Assembly: GCA_902791865.1 (NCBI GenBank)
Contig: CADAXK010000010.1
Location: 47,860 to 111,859 of the forward strand
Length of the DNA: 64,000 nt
DNA from: an uncultured Bacteroidia bacterium
Lineage (GTDB): Bacteria; Bacteroidota; Bacteroidia; Bacteroidales; ML635J-15
Reading direction: 5' to 3'
In this document: in pieces, positions 12,001 to 18,465 of the stretch
How the letters are laid out: every line of letters starts with the position of its first letter
Position numbering within the stretch: the stretch's first letter is position 1
Notes under the pieces: generated by a model
What the model saw: only the letters and a program-made list of their open reading frames with translations
Told to the model about the DNA's origin: nothing
Databases searched by the model: none
Made by a program: the position numbers and the translations under genes

Positions 12001-13242
12001 GGTTGCGTCGTAGTCGGTATAATCGCTGTAAACATATATGGACTGACCTGTAGCTTCAAATGCACTAAAATTCATAGCACTTTCGTAATTTCCAGTATTA
12101 TCGTCAACTACTACGATAATGTTGCCCGTACCATCATATTCAAAAGGAGTATTAAGCTCGATTTCCGTCCACTCGCTAACTAAAAAAGTAACTTCACCCG
12201 AAAATACAAGATTGCTTGAACTTACAGATTCCCAATCGTCTAGGTCGGAAAAATTTTGCTTGTAAGTACTAACCATATACAGATTGATTGTACGAGTCAT
12301 TTGCGGATTGCCGTTGTATAATGCAATTTTTGTGATTGTTCCCGTCCTGTCAATTTCCGCATTGGTATAAATTTGCTGCGACAGAGAATAATTGTATTCA
12401 CCATTGACTGGCAATTCTCCGATGGAAGAATCATCACTACCTATTGTCACCCAACTAACATTGCCGCCAGTGCTGGTGCCGCCTTCGGTGTGCAAAGATT
12501 CGTATGAGTTGGCAACAATCCAATGTTCTCCGTTTTCCTGAGAGCGCACGCAAGCCTGGTAGTAGTAGTCGGCATCGGGCATCAGGTAGTTAAGTTGAGC
12601 CCTGAACTCACCTGCATCAGCATCTACCACATAGCCTTCAATAAAATCTCCTGACATTGTATTTTCGATGGTAATTTGCTGTACCATCATTTCCAGCATA
12701 GTAGGATCTGAGGAATAGATGAAACCGACCTTGTCAATAGTTGCCGATGAGTATGGTGTAACCGTACCTATAAGGGTTGCGTCAGTGGATGACACTTCGG
12801 CGGTTTGCATCGTGGTGACGGTGTATGTAGTGCTGCCAGAGCCAGAGGTTTGGTACTCGTATATATTGCTTAATGTGCCAGCAGCATCATCGCGCACCTG
12901 AAAGTAGTAGGTGGTGTTGGATTGCAAACCTGTAACATTGATTTGGAAAGAACTGCCGTTCACAACTCCCGAGTTGCCCATCATTAATGTGGACTGGTCG
13001 TTTTCCGTACCGTAATAGGCGAACAGGGTTGTGTTGTCGGCAATATCGGTGGTAGTACCTCCGATTAAAACCTCGTTTTGGTTAACCTCAGTTACATCAG
13101 TGATGACAATATCCTGCCCGAAAGCGCCCAACGACACAATAAGCAAAAATGCTACACAAAAAGCTGTAGCAAAGAAATTTGAGTGGATTTTGCCCATATT
13201 TTCTCTGTTTTTTGTAGAAAAGTTCATATATAAATTCTTCAT
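1..13242 (-). CDS. Giant modular surface adhesin, C terminus outside the window (at least 4,414 aa)
   Basis: One frame stays open from an ATG at 13242 to the left edge: 4,414 codons without a stop by my own translation. An N-terminal signal peptide ends near residue 42 (…SLGAFGQ). The order after it is Fn3-like segments; two similar jelly-roll-like copies (about 12480-11390); a DLGL(T/P)SGTLWA lectin-like module (about 11380-10790); a choice-of-anchor-like domain; two FISUMP modules (about 10190-8925); a second jelly roll; Fn3; GLUG-like GGI(A/M) repeats (about 7700-7130); a bacterial Ig-like domain; Fn3; FISUMP (about 5990-5350); Fn3; a second DLGLPSGTLWA module (about 5070-4480); two Fn3; FISUMP (about 3900-3290); a CDSIV module; Ig/SprB-like repeats; five HYR-like domains; and three SprB-like repeats. 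ATGs at 13227 and 13197 are alternative starts; 13242 has AGGAGA directly upstream. Probably T9SS-exported, but the sorting tail is out of view. Adhesion is inferred. Confidence 0.88.
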   Translation of the reverse strand, partial: MKNLYMNFSTKNRENMGKIHSNFFATAFCVAFLLIVSLGAFGQDIVITDVTEVNQNEVLIGGTTTDIADNTTLFAYYGTENDQSTLMMGNSGVVNGSSFQINVTGLQSNTTYYFQVRDDAAGTLSNIYEYQTSGSGSTTYTVTTMQTAEVSSTDATLIGTVTPYSSATIDKVGFIYSSDPTMLEMMVQQITIENTMSGDFIEGYVVDADAGEFRAQLNYLMPDADYYYQACVRSQENGEHWIVANSYESLHTEGGTSTGGNVSWVTIGSDDSSIGELPVNGEYNYSLSQQIYTNAEIDRTGTITKIALYNGNPQMTRTINLYMVSTYKQNFSDLDDWESVSSSNLVFSGEVTFLVSEWTEIELNTPFEYDGTGNIIVVVDDNTGNYESAMNFSAFEATGQSIYVYSDYTDYDATDLSAVTASSIGSVKNQIKFGFMDSSSQTSGDSVNWITIGAGNSTNQNLPVNSYYDYSFSQQIYTYAEIGRAGTIESVAFYNTSYETTRTIDLYMYNTDRQTFTSTNDWEFVDPGDLVFSGEVTFLSDEWTEIELNTPFEYDGLHNIIIVADDNTVIEATSLSFRVFSATAQAIYYSDYSTDIDPTYLNGTTALDVANVKSQIKFGFTATNPTFSYVDLGLTSGTLWATMNVGAERPEDFGTYFAWGETTTKTIYDWASYTYAAGEADDAPGLTKYCNDASLGNSGFTDELTVLQASDDAATANLGSNWRMPTYDEILELTSECQYSYTTQNGVYGIIVTGPNSNTIFIPAAGGRQFENEVWEEGSGSYWVNSLDTNNPTDAQGLYFESNGFGPISIMRRYGLPIRPVYVPSNTANNQNGNVIFQCDFEDDTENANWTLNTGGQTNYWEIGIPSMTNAEKSLYITNGNGNEYTNSSASYAYAYREIEITEAGNYQFEFDWMANGESNYDNLRAFFIPTTASPNLTDGESNGMTSSNNDAPTGWIDLYSQSGIMAGQSDWQHNTKSLSIDVTGTYYLVFFWKNDGSDGNNPPAAVDNIVVSREQQTNANTFTDNRDGKTYSYVTIGNQTWMAENLRYEGNIPLGSSTSTTEAYRYNPNDDADNVATYGYLYNWTAAMNGESSSASTPSGVQGICPNGWHLPSIDEWLELADVLDGDTDKGSQLAGHSDLWTAQALTNSTYFGASGFDALPAGYYGGAYQGIGRNTYFWCATESALNNSSAFYQGISYDYTTLSNSNGQAYSGKDYAYSVRCVKDAVNTASYQTGSFTDTRDGRSYDYVVIGEQTWMAENLRYDNSGSMTVALSNEQSETDPYLYYPNGDSQNLETYGYLYNWPAAMNGAESSDANPSGVQGICPDGWHLPSNAEWTQLVETLGEESNAGAMLAGNANLWTAGTLTASEYFGTSSFNALPSGYYYPGDYGGFGSTTSFWSTTEDIESNTRVYLRGVDNSGTSLSRSRGSKTYGFSVRCVKDASNTANNNTNSDDIIYQSDFENSGEWNEWTLNNGDQTNKWTIGLGNGDASSTETNSLYITNDNSSYNYNNGAASSVYAYKEIELSSTSNYHILFDWKCIGEESWDYLRAFIIPASENPNLSAGNVIGDGYEDANTTPDGWIDLYDGQMSSSDNQWRNAESTVALSAGNYYLVFYWRNDESAGSNPPAAVDNIFIYKLMPISVTTNVSDRTSTSVTLNGTITFAGEPENIAAGFKWGNSETSLPNNITTQSTGATFSEQLTGLISQTTYYYQAYAVYDGDTAFSEIAEFRTALDESSAGGANNPLLIGDMNDWQDFSNALQNPSTVTYKGVMLADYGLDMYFSLESDLSFTDGGTTFSIDNFKGNLNGNYNTITVQPYQTFTGLFANFSDGHIDNLNLRMNSSATLEGAGDFGVLCQNAYQAYISNCTVSGISSEELSSSDDGHHIGGLVGYAMQTTISGCTNNLKIVSGGAKVGGIAGKADGTIMYCTNNAELSGAYVGGIMAEGAATITACLNTGRINCSEEYAGGISATGGTIVGCMNIGEISATSTQKAGGIIGNAESTTTVTNCANYGVFPTFSSPMGGIAGSGNGTYSHNVSAPLCRSTEQAIYSLNEIYATVATEESEYNSASETDDFFDEQVGDIKVDSLRLRYAERGTPKTTAEITGSQLSGSLSSQYWDFTEDLYPKPQYITETSQTIVARIPIYLGPHQSVFGVWEDFTMPTSIDGRQITWASNDNAISISGGTATVTRPASGEDDIDVQITADYDGYTKTFVVRVIAPKHIPVYTGDASQDSVINLTGEFDNDTEGTTYAYDYGFQYSTTSADLSENVTTVQSTNLNHTFFDGRAFSYPLANIPEGTMIYYRAYATTADGTEYGDIMTHKALGAPVVVAKYPMWRTDNSATILFDITLNEEEDFNELENAFYYGTERNNLSLSSYIYYDEDNDNYSVNLHDLAAETKYYYVAEVTNDYGTTRSDTLEFLTYGTMTDSSDYTHYYTIQIGDQTWMAQNLKSVGQGLSLGTTTSETDPYYYYVNGDEANTDEYGYLYNWAAAMNGASSSSDNPSGVQGICPNGWHLPSNAEWTQLSDYLGGTGNAGAMLSGQPAGEDQYWQTGTLTESVYFGKSGFNALPAGDYSDPYNNFGINATFWTATERNSYNANNNTITNTETYVSPGNATKSTGYAVRCVKNLDIIVATNNATNITPTSAVLNGSISNAASSGITARGFMFGTDSENLSQNLQSTDNTADFTYTLSDLTTATTYYFKAYATINGETMYGDVKAFMIPSGVYNNYGYVDLGLPSGTLWATTNVGASTPEGFGDYYAWGETEPKSEYTWSTYQHATGTTDDNVRFTKYCTDAAYGENGFVDNLTTLELEDDVAATNWGTGWRMPMHDEISELVDNCTWVWDEPNGIGGYRVTGRNGNSIFLPASGLYHESTLISDGTVAYYWSNTLGQEPIMSSTIAMFTNNYHVDGIYRYFGLSVRAIFQKSPTVMTNSATNITTTTATLQGKIASSGISDVTARGFIYGSDSENLTDSIASTDNTDEFTASISNLESGRRYYFKAFAANNDGVSYGTLRSFRTLGPPNVTMYYPVWRDTTSVSLKASVEAIGEINTNKFYIGTERSSLAEANEEVIFSNSDSTITINVYGLLPKTLYWAVAESGDEYGSSRGDTISFYTYGHFKDVRDNTDYKTIKIGDQTWMAENLRYAGDLSIGNDTSSTVAYCYYPNGDESNAETYGYLYNWKAAMNGGNSSDANPSGVQGICPDGWHLPSNAEWTQLETALGSTKTGSKLAGSASTWICNYVSCDMLSDKSFGYSGFNAVPSGVYYQNYYVFGQEVAFWSATQFNETNIYTRYLYTNRTELATSDNETVNGYNVRCVKVSTIYAYDTVNYCGEQYTFGTQTLTATGDYEETFTLGTDKDSIVYLHLTMYPALTATINEFSNGCYGANNGYVEVTAAGGAGTYTYNWNTPDAQTTARVNNLGAGEYAVTVTDAAMCTATVSQTLTAPTELTVTINGNNPNCYGDETTLTASANGGTTDYTYVWSSGESTSSITVSPTATTTYTVTVTDANNCSVAASKNIVVNTQLTVSVSGDTQVQCFGDNTATLTANADGGSMAMGYTYTWSNSQSGQNITGVGAGTYSVTVTDGNGCTASANATVTGPTAALSASISATNTTLTCSNLSSTLTATPTGGTEDYTYSWSNSGSNNTTEVTSPGSYTVVVTDAHGCSTDAAQTITEDKTAPTVTIDNTETELNCNRTSIALTATGNGASYVWSNGETNAATTVTTPDTYTVTATGSNGCTNETSIAITKVENPTVEVTAGEILCNGATTTFTANVSNGRAPYTFRWQDNSTEQTLNAQAGTYNVTITDSNGCTASTSTTVNVNDQTVPELTGTWPSNITGQNNCFANADISGLLSNDAVEALYEDCSGITVSHTDANTSTDNCGWTITRTYTIQDPYGNTVEPNPTMSVSGSDQSAPELTGTWPANITGQDNCFANADISGLMSDDNVAGLYSDGCGGTVTVSHSDASTLTDNCGWTITRTYTIRDACGNETTNTMSVSGSDQSEPALAGTWPDNITGQDNCFANADLSGLISDDEAAAQYIDGCGGSVTVSHSDANTLTDNCGWTITRTYTITNACGTNSTTITQSVSGSDQSAPTLSGTWPANIIAQNNCFANADVSGLMSDDDVADLYSDDCGGNISVTHTDANTTTDNCGWTITRTYTISDVCGNEVTKTQSVSGSDETAPTIGDDNLDRQLTSTNCVFTVPDLTGEVRNIASDNCTANGNLAVSQNITAGTEITTATTVVVTVTDQCGNNSTKQIELTLPEELTTSLSANPATIACNGGTTSITNTPDGGTAPYQYFWSNSTNEQNLADVSAGTYTVTVRDNNGCSVVESLEITQPNALSTSLSATSILCNGQTSNITNTVAGGTPNYTYNWNNGSSTQNLEGVGGGTYSVTVTDANNCIATATITID
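690..1745 (-). repeat. Four tandem HYR-like repeats of 89-90 codons inside the giant protein
   Basis: The motif GTWP(A/S/D)NI(T/I) recurs on the minus strand at about 1740, 1473, 1205 and 935, giving a period of 267-270 bases. Each unit also contains NNCFANAD or DNCFANAD, then TDNCGWTITRTYTI and SVSGSD. The copies are nearly identical at the protein level and similar at the DNA level, which points to recent internal duplication. A fifth, diverged HYR domain follows at about 690-470. Family knowledge: HYR domains are Ig-fold extracellular modules, usually stalk-like in bacterial adhesins. Confidence 0.85.
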
Positions 13243-13279
13243 TCTCCTAATGTTAAATATTGCATAAAGTTAAAAAGGA

Positions 13280-13287
13280 CAAAGTTA
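13280..13287 (-). promoter_or_regulatory. -7 promoter box of the giant protein gene
   Basis: The minus strand reads TAACTTTG, an exact match to the Bacteroidota -7 consensus TAnnTTTG, 38 bases upstream of the chosen ATG at 13242. I do not see a convincing -33 TTTG at the expected distance, so the call rests on the -7 box and its position. It would give the giant gene its own transcription start, separate from the upstream PorU2-like gene. Confidence 0.55.
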
Positions 13288-13518
13288 AGAAAAAAAATTG
13301 ATTTACGAAGTACGATTTTCGATTGATTTGAAATTTGGCTACGCCGAGCTAAAGGTTGAGGATTTGATGGCTATGCCATTTGAAGATTTGAAAGATTTGA
13401 AAATTTGAAGAATCAAGCCATGGCACGATTGTACAAAAGTTTTTGGTTTAAGATTCAAGATTCAACAATTCAAGGTTCAGCGAATCGAAAATCGTAAATC
13501 GAAAATCGTAAATCCTCT
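13288..13518. repeat. Repeat-rich intergenic spacer between the PorU2-like and giant genes
   Basis: No coding potential is seen. The spacer contains runs related to gatttgaa/attcaag and two direct copies of CGAAAATCGTAAATC near 13484-13513. It also holds a 26-base segment at 13332-13357 (containing GGCTACGCCGAGCTAAAGG) that recurs exactly at 45328-45353. A degenerate member of the intergenic palindrome family lies at 13411-13434, with the palindromic centre GCCATGGC and the tail GATTGTAC. No clear terminator is visible. Confidence 0.7.
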
Positions 13519-16500
13519 TTATCTTAATATGTACATTTTTCCGACTTCGCGCTTGAAATACTTGTCGGTACCGACATCGCGCTTTTCGATTTCCTCACCG
13601 TTTATCTTTGCTTTGACGGTATAGAAGTAAACCCCGTTTGCAAGCCTGTCGCCGTATGTATCGCAACCATCCCAAGCATATTCGGTAATGTTACGACCAA
13701 TGGTAATCGGTCCAAGTTCTTCCATATATATGCGCTTGACAATTTTACCTGTAATCGTAAAGATTTCTATTTCAAGTTCATCTGGAATTTCGCTGCCTGT
13801 AAGCTCGAAAACAAATCTGGTCTGCGAACTGAACGGATTAGGATAATTAATCAGATTGGTAATTGTTGATTTTGTAATTATGCAGAAATCAATTACATAG
13901 CTATTATCTCCCGACAAGTTTCCTGTGGCATCCTTTGCCTGCACCTGAAGCCTGTATGTTCCGTCCTCAGTAAATATCGGGCGATAGATAATTTTACAGC
14001 TGTTGTCGGGCAGTTCGGCAGGAACCCACTCCACTGTTTCCAAAGGATTTTCCTGAATGCCAAAACTTATTCGCTTTGCTTGCCCGGTTGTCAAATTTGT
14101 AAGATGCATCTCGAACAAGGAGGTGTCATTAAGCGCTAGATATTTATTTTCATCCTTGAGAGAAATCAGAATTTCTGGCTTTGCCGAAACTATTTCACCA
14201 TTCATTATGAATTTTCCATCGAAACTTACTTCGAGCAAAGGATTGGTTTTGTCGTTTGTTATGTAAAAATACTTTGATGCAATGTTGTTGTAATGGTATT
14301 GCTCTGGCTGATAATATGTTCCTGTCGCTTCGTTTATCGGATTGAATTCCACCCAGATGCTGTTAAGACCAGAAAGTCCGAGAGTCGAGTAGCGTATGGT
14401 ATCGCACAGGATGTCGTGTGCTGGATGAGGACGCAAGGTGCGTATGTCGATTAGAGTCTCGTTATTATGGCTGTCGCGAATCCAATACTTTACCACCAGA
14501 CTGTCCATGTCGCTATTGCTGACATTGTGCGTTGAAATTGCAAAGACTAGTTCGTCGCCACGCTCTATTGTATCAGAATGGAAGAAATACCCAAGTTTGG
14601 GATCTATTGCTGTTTCGGGAACACCATCGAATCTTAGTTGCCACTTCTTTAGTTGCGGAGGAGTGCGATTTACCGTATCGCGAGTAAAAAGGTTTAACCG
14701 CAATTTAGGATATGTGCGATAGTCAATGAGATTCCCAAGTGCCGAAAGCAAAGGGAAGTCGGCTCCAATGCTATCGATTACAAGTTCTTCCTCGCCCGAT
14801 GGACGGATTCCGTAAACCTCAAGCTTCAACTCGTCACCTTCTTCGCTCTCGTGTTGCCATTGTAGCGATCTCCACTGCATCGACGGTCCAACAACTGTGC
14901 TTGTAACGTATCCGTATGTGAAGTCGACAACAAGGTTAAGCGGATCCATGTCGATGTCGTCGCCAAATATTTCCCTGTGTATCGAAGGATTGCCCTTGCA
15001 TGTACAGAAAATATATGCCTTGTTGTTGGGAACTGTACGAATCTGCACAGAACCAAGGTTTTCCAAAGCCTGTTTCAGGCTTTCTGGCAAAGATGAAAAA
15101 GCAACGGTTCGCCATGAATATATAAGTATATAGTATCCGTTGGGAACATCGTTCAGAAGATTCATCATTCCGTTAAGGGCAGATGTGTTTATGTCGAATG
15201 TAAAATACGGCTGAGGTGTTGAAGCAGAAAAACACTTAGGATAGTTTCTATGTCCATAATTATGCCTATTCGACTGCCATGCAAGCAATGTCATCGGATC
15301 AATTACAGCGACAACCATCGCCGAACCTGTGTTGCAGTTGCTATAGCCTCCTGTCTGCTGTCCGGTTGCATTGTCAATTGTCCAGCGCACTACATTGAAT
15401 GTACTAGTACCGACATTAGCACGGTTGTGGCAATTGAGTTGCCTTTGTCCCTGCGTGTATGAGAAAACTTGCGTGCTTGGATTGTATTCAATAAAATTGA
15501 ATTTGTCCTTCTTAAACTGGTAATAGTGCGCCTGTGACCAGCCTTCCTCCCCATCGATGTATATGAACGATGATTCTTTCCACGAATACTGACCTTCGTT
15601 TGATATTGCCGAAACTCGCCAGTAATAGACTGTATTTTCTGTCAGCGTAAACGGAACCTTCCATTTTATGATTCCACCTTCGCTACTTACTGTAGTTTCG
15701 CGCATCAACGGACTATTGAACCTGTCGGTAGTATCAATCTGGAAACTATATGTTACTGCTCCAAGGAACGGATCGCCAGTAGAAGCCACAAGCGATACCG
15801 TATCGTGCGGATAGATGGCATATTCGTACGGATAGATTGGAAATAAATCGCTAGACCTTATCATAAAGTCCATAGTAGCGTAATTGTTTGTTTCCGAAAC
15901 CTCATCGACCTCATTCATGCCGTCAACATAAACGCGGATACTATTCATTCCCGTGCCATCGATGATATTGGTTGGGATTCTTACGCTCACTGTCCTGCGG
16001 TAATAGCAACCGTCAACAATGGTTTCGTAGTGCGATTCATTGCCGTCGGGAAGTGTGCGCTCAACATACAAGTGGAAATTATTGGTAACTGCACGCCCAA
16101 AATTCTTTATGTCAACTACTACATCAAAGCTATCTACCACCGTTGTAATCTCCTGCGGCGAAAGGCTTATCGACGAATTGTCAATCATCAGATCGGGCTT
16201 TTCGTTAGGGCCGACAACTATTGCAGGGTCGCCCTGCAGCGTTATCTGGTAGCTTGTGATTTCGGTGCTGGTGCTCCAACTATAGGTAAGCACATTCTTA
16301 AGTGTACTTTTTATCTGAATACCAATCGGACGATTGTAATTGTTGTACGAAAAATTTCTGTACAATTCGAGCGTGTATGTGTTCAGGTAACTTGTATTTC
16401 CCATGTCCATCGATGACATGAAACCAATGGCACCTTTTTGCGACCTTATCCAGATGTCGCTCAATGTATTGGTTGTAGAATGGATTGCTCCTACATAACA

Positions 16501-18462
16501 CGAATTTCCAATCATAAACGGGAATTTGCCATCATTGGAGTAAAATTGTGGCTCCTTAATTTCATGGTCGAAAGTTGTTGATGAACCATGTCCGAAAAAT
16601 AGCATTATCGAAATTCCGCTATTTATAAGATTGTCGATCGAATCGCTGTTTGTGGTTGTCACTGCAGCAGACGAATTTTTCAGAAATGTATGCACATGCC
16701 CGCCGAAAAGAGTATCCTCGATAATATCCCTGTAGGAATTAAGATAACTTTCGATGCGACTTTGCTCCGAAATGTTGTTTCCTCCGCCGAAATGCATCAC
16801 TTCTTTGTTCCAAAGTTCTGGCACTGCCGACTCGTAGGTTCTTACCTTGTTCAAGTAATTGGTAACTTGGTCTGCAGATGTCACCGCCAACCTTCCCGTA
16901 GAATACAAAGGTTCGACCACGGTTCCGCACAATCCTACAGTAAATAGCTGGTCACTTGCTGGTTGTCCTGCCGATGGCACAGTTGTATATGTGGCATTCG
17001 AAGCATTTGTCTTGTACTGACTTGCCTCCAACGACCTTCCGACAAGGAACAAGTGCTTTTCGGATGGAGATGACTCGTACATTGCTTTGCAGAATCGCCT
17101 AATTGCCGCTTGATTTCTATTCACTCCGTACGCATACTGGTCGTAAAGCTGGGCAACATCCACTACCAATGCCTTGTAACCTGTCATGTTCCTATATGAT
17201 GCATATTCATTACAAACCGACAAGTACTTGCTATTGGTGACAATGAGGTAGTCGGCATTGGGCTTTTGTGAAATATAGTCAACAAACTTATTGTCGGCAG
17301 ACACCTTTTTTATTGCTGCCACCGACTGGTAACCATCAGAACCAACAAGAATCATCTGCCTTTCACCGCTGGTATTTCCGACAAGAGCCTTTATCGTACT
17401 GCCAATTGTTGGAGTTATGCGTTCATGGTTGGTAAGGTCGTACAAAAAGGCTCCGCTTCCAGATGCAAAGTTGCTTATGTCCAAGTAGTCCTTGCTGTCG
17501 GAACCGTTAGCAGGAAGGTTAAAGCCAAATGCAGTTGCACCCTCGAAATTCCAGTTGTGCGGATACTTTATGTCAATGTATGAAACAACAGTTTTGTCGT
17601 TTTCGTTACCACTCGACTTAAAAGTCAACACGGAAGAAGCAGGCATAACCGTACTTGGCACCCTGAAACTTGTCCGAACAAAAGCATATCCATTAAAAGT
17701 TGTATCAACCCAGGTACTGCTTTGCATTGTCACCGTAAGCTGGTGCAGGGCATTGTAATACGACGAGTTGCTGGCATTAATTCCGCCCACAGCAATTTCA
17801 ATCTCGGTATCTGGACCGCTAGAGAAAACACCTGCTGTAGCAATGGTTTTGCTGATTCCGCTCTGGGTTATTGTAGTTGCATCCATCCAGCCTTCCGACT
17901 GAGTAAACAGGCTTCGTGTGTCGCCAGCGTAATATTTTCCTGTATAGTTTGCTCGCTTGTGCCTTATGCAATATTCCTGCCTATTTGGATAATGAGTATC
18001 GAAATCGGTATCGCTCGATTCTGTCATTCGCCGATTGCCAGTATGATAGTTCCATGTGAGAAAGTATGCAGCAGTATCGTTGTACATGCTGACTTCCGGA
18101 TTTATCATGCTCTCGTGCGATGTGTAGAAGTCGTATTCATCGTGACCATTGTTCTTTTCTCCATAGAATTCAATGTATCCATTGCTAGATAGTGTTCCAT
18201 CGCTATTTGTCCCCGACACATATATGTATTGCTCCTCGCCATTGTGGAACAATTGTATGTGATTGGCATTTATCAGGTTCACTGGCACATCCGACGAAAC
18301 AAGTTCCGATGCATAAACCCTGTACACGCCAGTTTTAACTACTTGAATCTTAAAATACTGCTGATCGTAATTTATCCACGAGTTTTCTTGCGCACCAAGC
18401 CTCATCGACAGGACAACTACGATGAAAGCAAGCAATATGTATTTGATTTTTAAGCAACTCAT
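13519..18462 (-). CDS. porU2: PorU2-like C25 (gingipain-family) cysteine peptidase, putative T9SS sortase
   Basis: 1,647 residues with a signal peptide (cleavage near …MRLGAQE). The N-terminal region (WINYDQQYFKIQVVKTGVYR… and GYIEFYGEKNNG) matches the beta-sandwich that precedes C25 domains in PorU-type proteins. The C25 domain spans roughly residues 400-770; the catalytic dyad is probably His near 624 in FFGHGS and Cys 655 in IGNSC, about 31 residues apart as in gingipains. A CARDB-like domain follows near 775-880 (PDLMIDNSSISLSPQE), then long beta-rich regions. The C terminus is FlgD-like (NYPNPFSSQTRFVFELTGS … YGDRLANGVYFYTVK) rather than an ordinary sorting tail. It starts 3 bases after the PorV-like gene, so the two are surely co-transcribed. 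Known role of the family: cleaving sorting domains and attaching cargo at the cell surface. Whether this copy is the main sortase PorU or the accessory PorU2 is not settled by sequence alone; length and C-terminal type favour PorU2. Confidence 0.82.
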   Translation of the reverse strand: MSCLKIKYILLAFIVVVLSMRLGAQENSWINYDQQYFKIQVVKTGVYRVYASELVSSDVPVNLINANHIQLFHNGEEQYIYVSGTNSDGTLSSNGYIEFYGEKNNGHDEYDFYTSHESMINPEVSMYNDTAAYFLTWNYHTGNRRMTESSDTDFDTHYPNRQEYCIRHKRANYTGKYYAGDTRSLFTQSEGWMDATTITQSGISKTIATAGVFSSGPDTEIEIAVGGINASNSSYYNALHQLTVTMQSSTWVDTTFNGYAFVRTSFRVPSTVMPASSVLTFKSSGNENDKTVVSYIDIKYPHNWNFEGATAFGFNLPANGSDSKDYLDISNFASGSGAFLYDLTNHERITPTIGSTIKALVGNTSGERQMILVGSDGYQSVAAIKKVSADNKFVDYISQKPNADYLIVTNSKYLSVCNEYASYRNMTGYKALVVDVAQLYDQYAYGVNRNQAAIRRFCKAMYESSPSEKHLFLVGRSLEASQYKTNASNATYTTVPSAGQPASDQLFTVGLCGTVVEPLYSTGRLAVTSADQVTNYLNKVRTYESAVPELWNKEVMHFGGGNNISEQSRIESYLNSYRDIIEDTLFGGHVHTFLKNSSAAVTTTNSDSIDNLINSGISIMLFFGHGSSTTFDHEIKEPQFYSNDGKFPFMIGNSCYVGAIHSTTNTLSDIWIRSQKGAIGFMSSMDMGNTSYLNTYTLELYRNFSYNNYNRPIGIQIKSTLKNVLTYSWSTSTEITSYQITLQGDPAIVVGPNEKPDLMIDNSSISLSPQEITTVVDSFDVVVDIKNFGRAVTNNFHLYVERTLPDGNESHYETIVDGCYYRRTVSVRIPTNIIDGTGMNSIRVYVDGMNEVDEVSETNNYATMDFMIRSSDLFPIYPYEYAIYPHDTVSLVASTGDPFLGAVTYSFQIDTTDRFNSPLMRETTVSSEGGIIKWKVPFTLTENTVYYWRVSAISNEGQYSWKESSFIYIDGEEGWSQAHYYQFKKDKFNFIEYNPSTQVFSYTQGQRQLNCHNRANVGTSTFNVVRWTIDNATGQQTGGYSNCNTGSAMVVAVIDPMTLLAWQSNRHNYGHRNYPKCFSASTPQPYFTFDINTSALNGMMNLLNDVPNGYYILIYSWRTVAFSSLPESLKQALENLGSVQIRTVPNNKAYIFCTCKGNPSIHREIFGDDIDMDPLNLVVDFTYGYVTSTVVGPSMQWRSLQWQHESEEGDELKLEVYGIRPSGEEELVIDSIGADFPLLSALGNLIDYRTYPKLRLNLFTRDTVNRTPPQLKKWQLRFDGVPETAIDPKLGYFFHSDTIERGDELVFAISTHNVSNSDMDSLVVKYWIRDSHNNETLIDIRTLRPHPAHDILCDTIRYSTLGLSGLNSIWVEFNPINEATGTYYQPEQYHYNNIASKYFYITNDKTNPLLEVSFDGKFIMNGEIVSAKPEILISLKDENKYLALNDTSLFEMHLTNLTTGQAKRISFGIQENPLETVEWVPAELPDNSCKIIYRPIFTEDGTYRLQVQAKDATGNLSGDNSYVIDFCIITKSTITNLINYPNPFSSQTRFVFELTGSEIPDELEIEIFTITGKIVKRIYMEELGPITIGRNITEYAWDGCDTYGDRLANGVYFYTVKAKINGEEIEKRDVGTDKYFKREVGKMYILR

Positions 18463-18465
18463 GTT

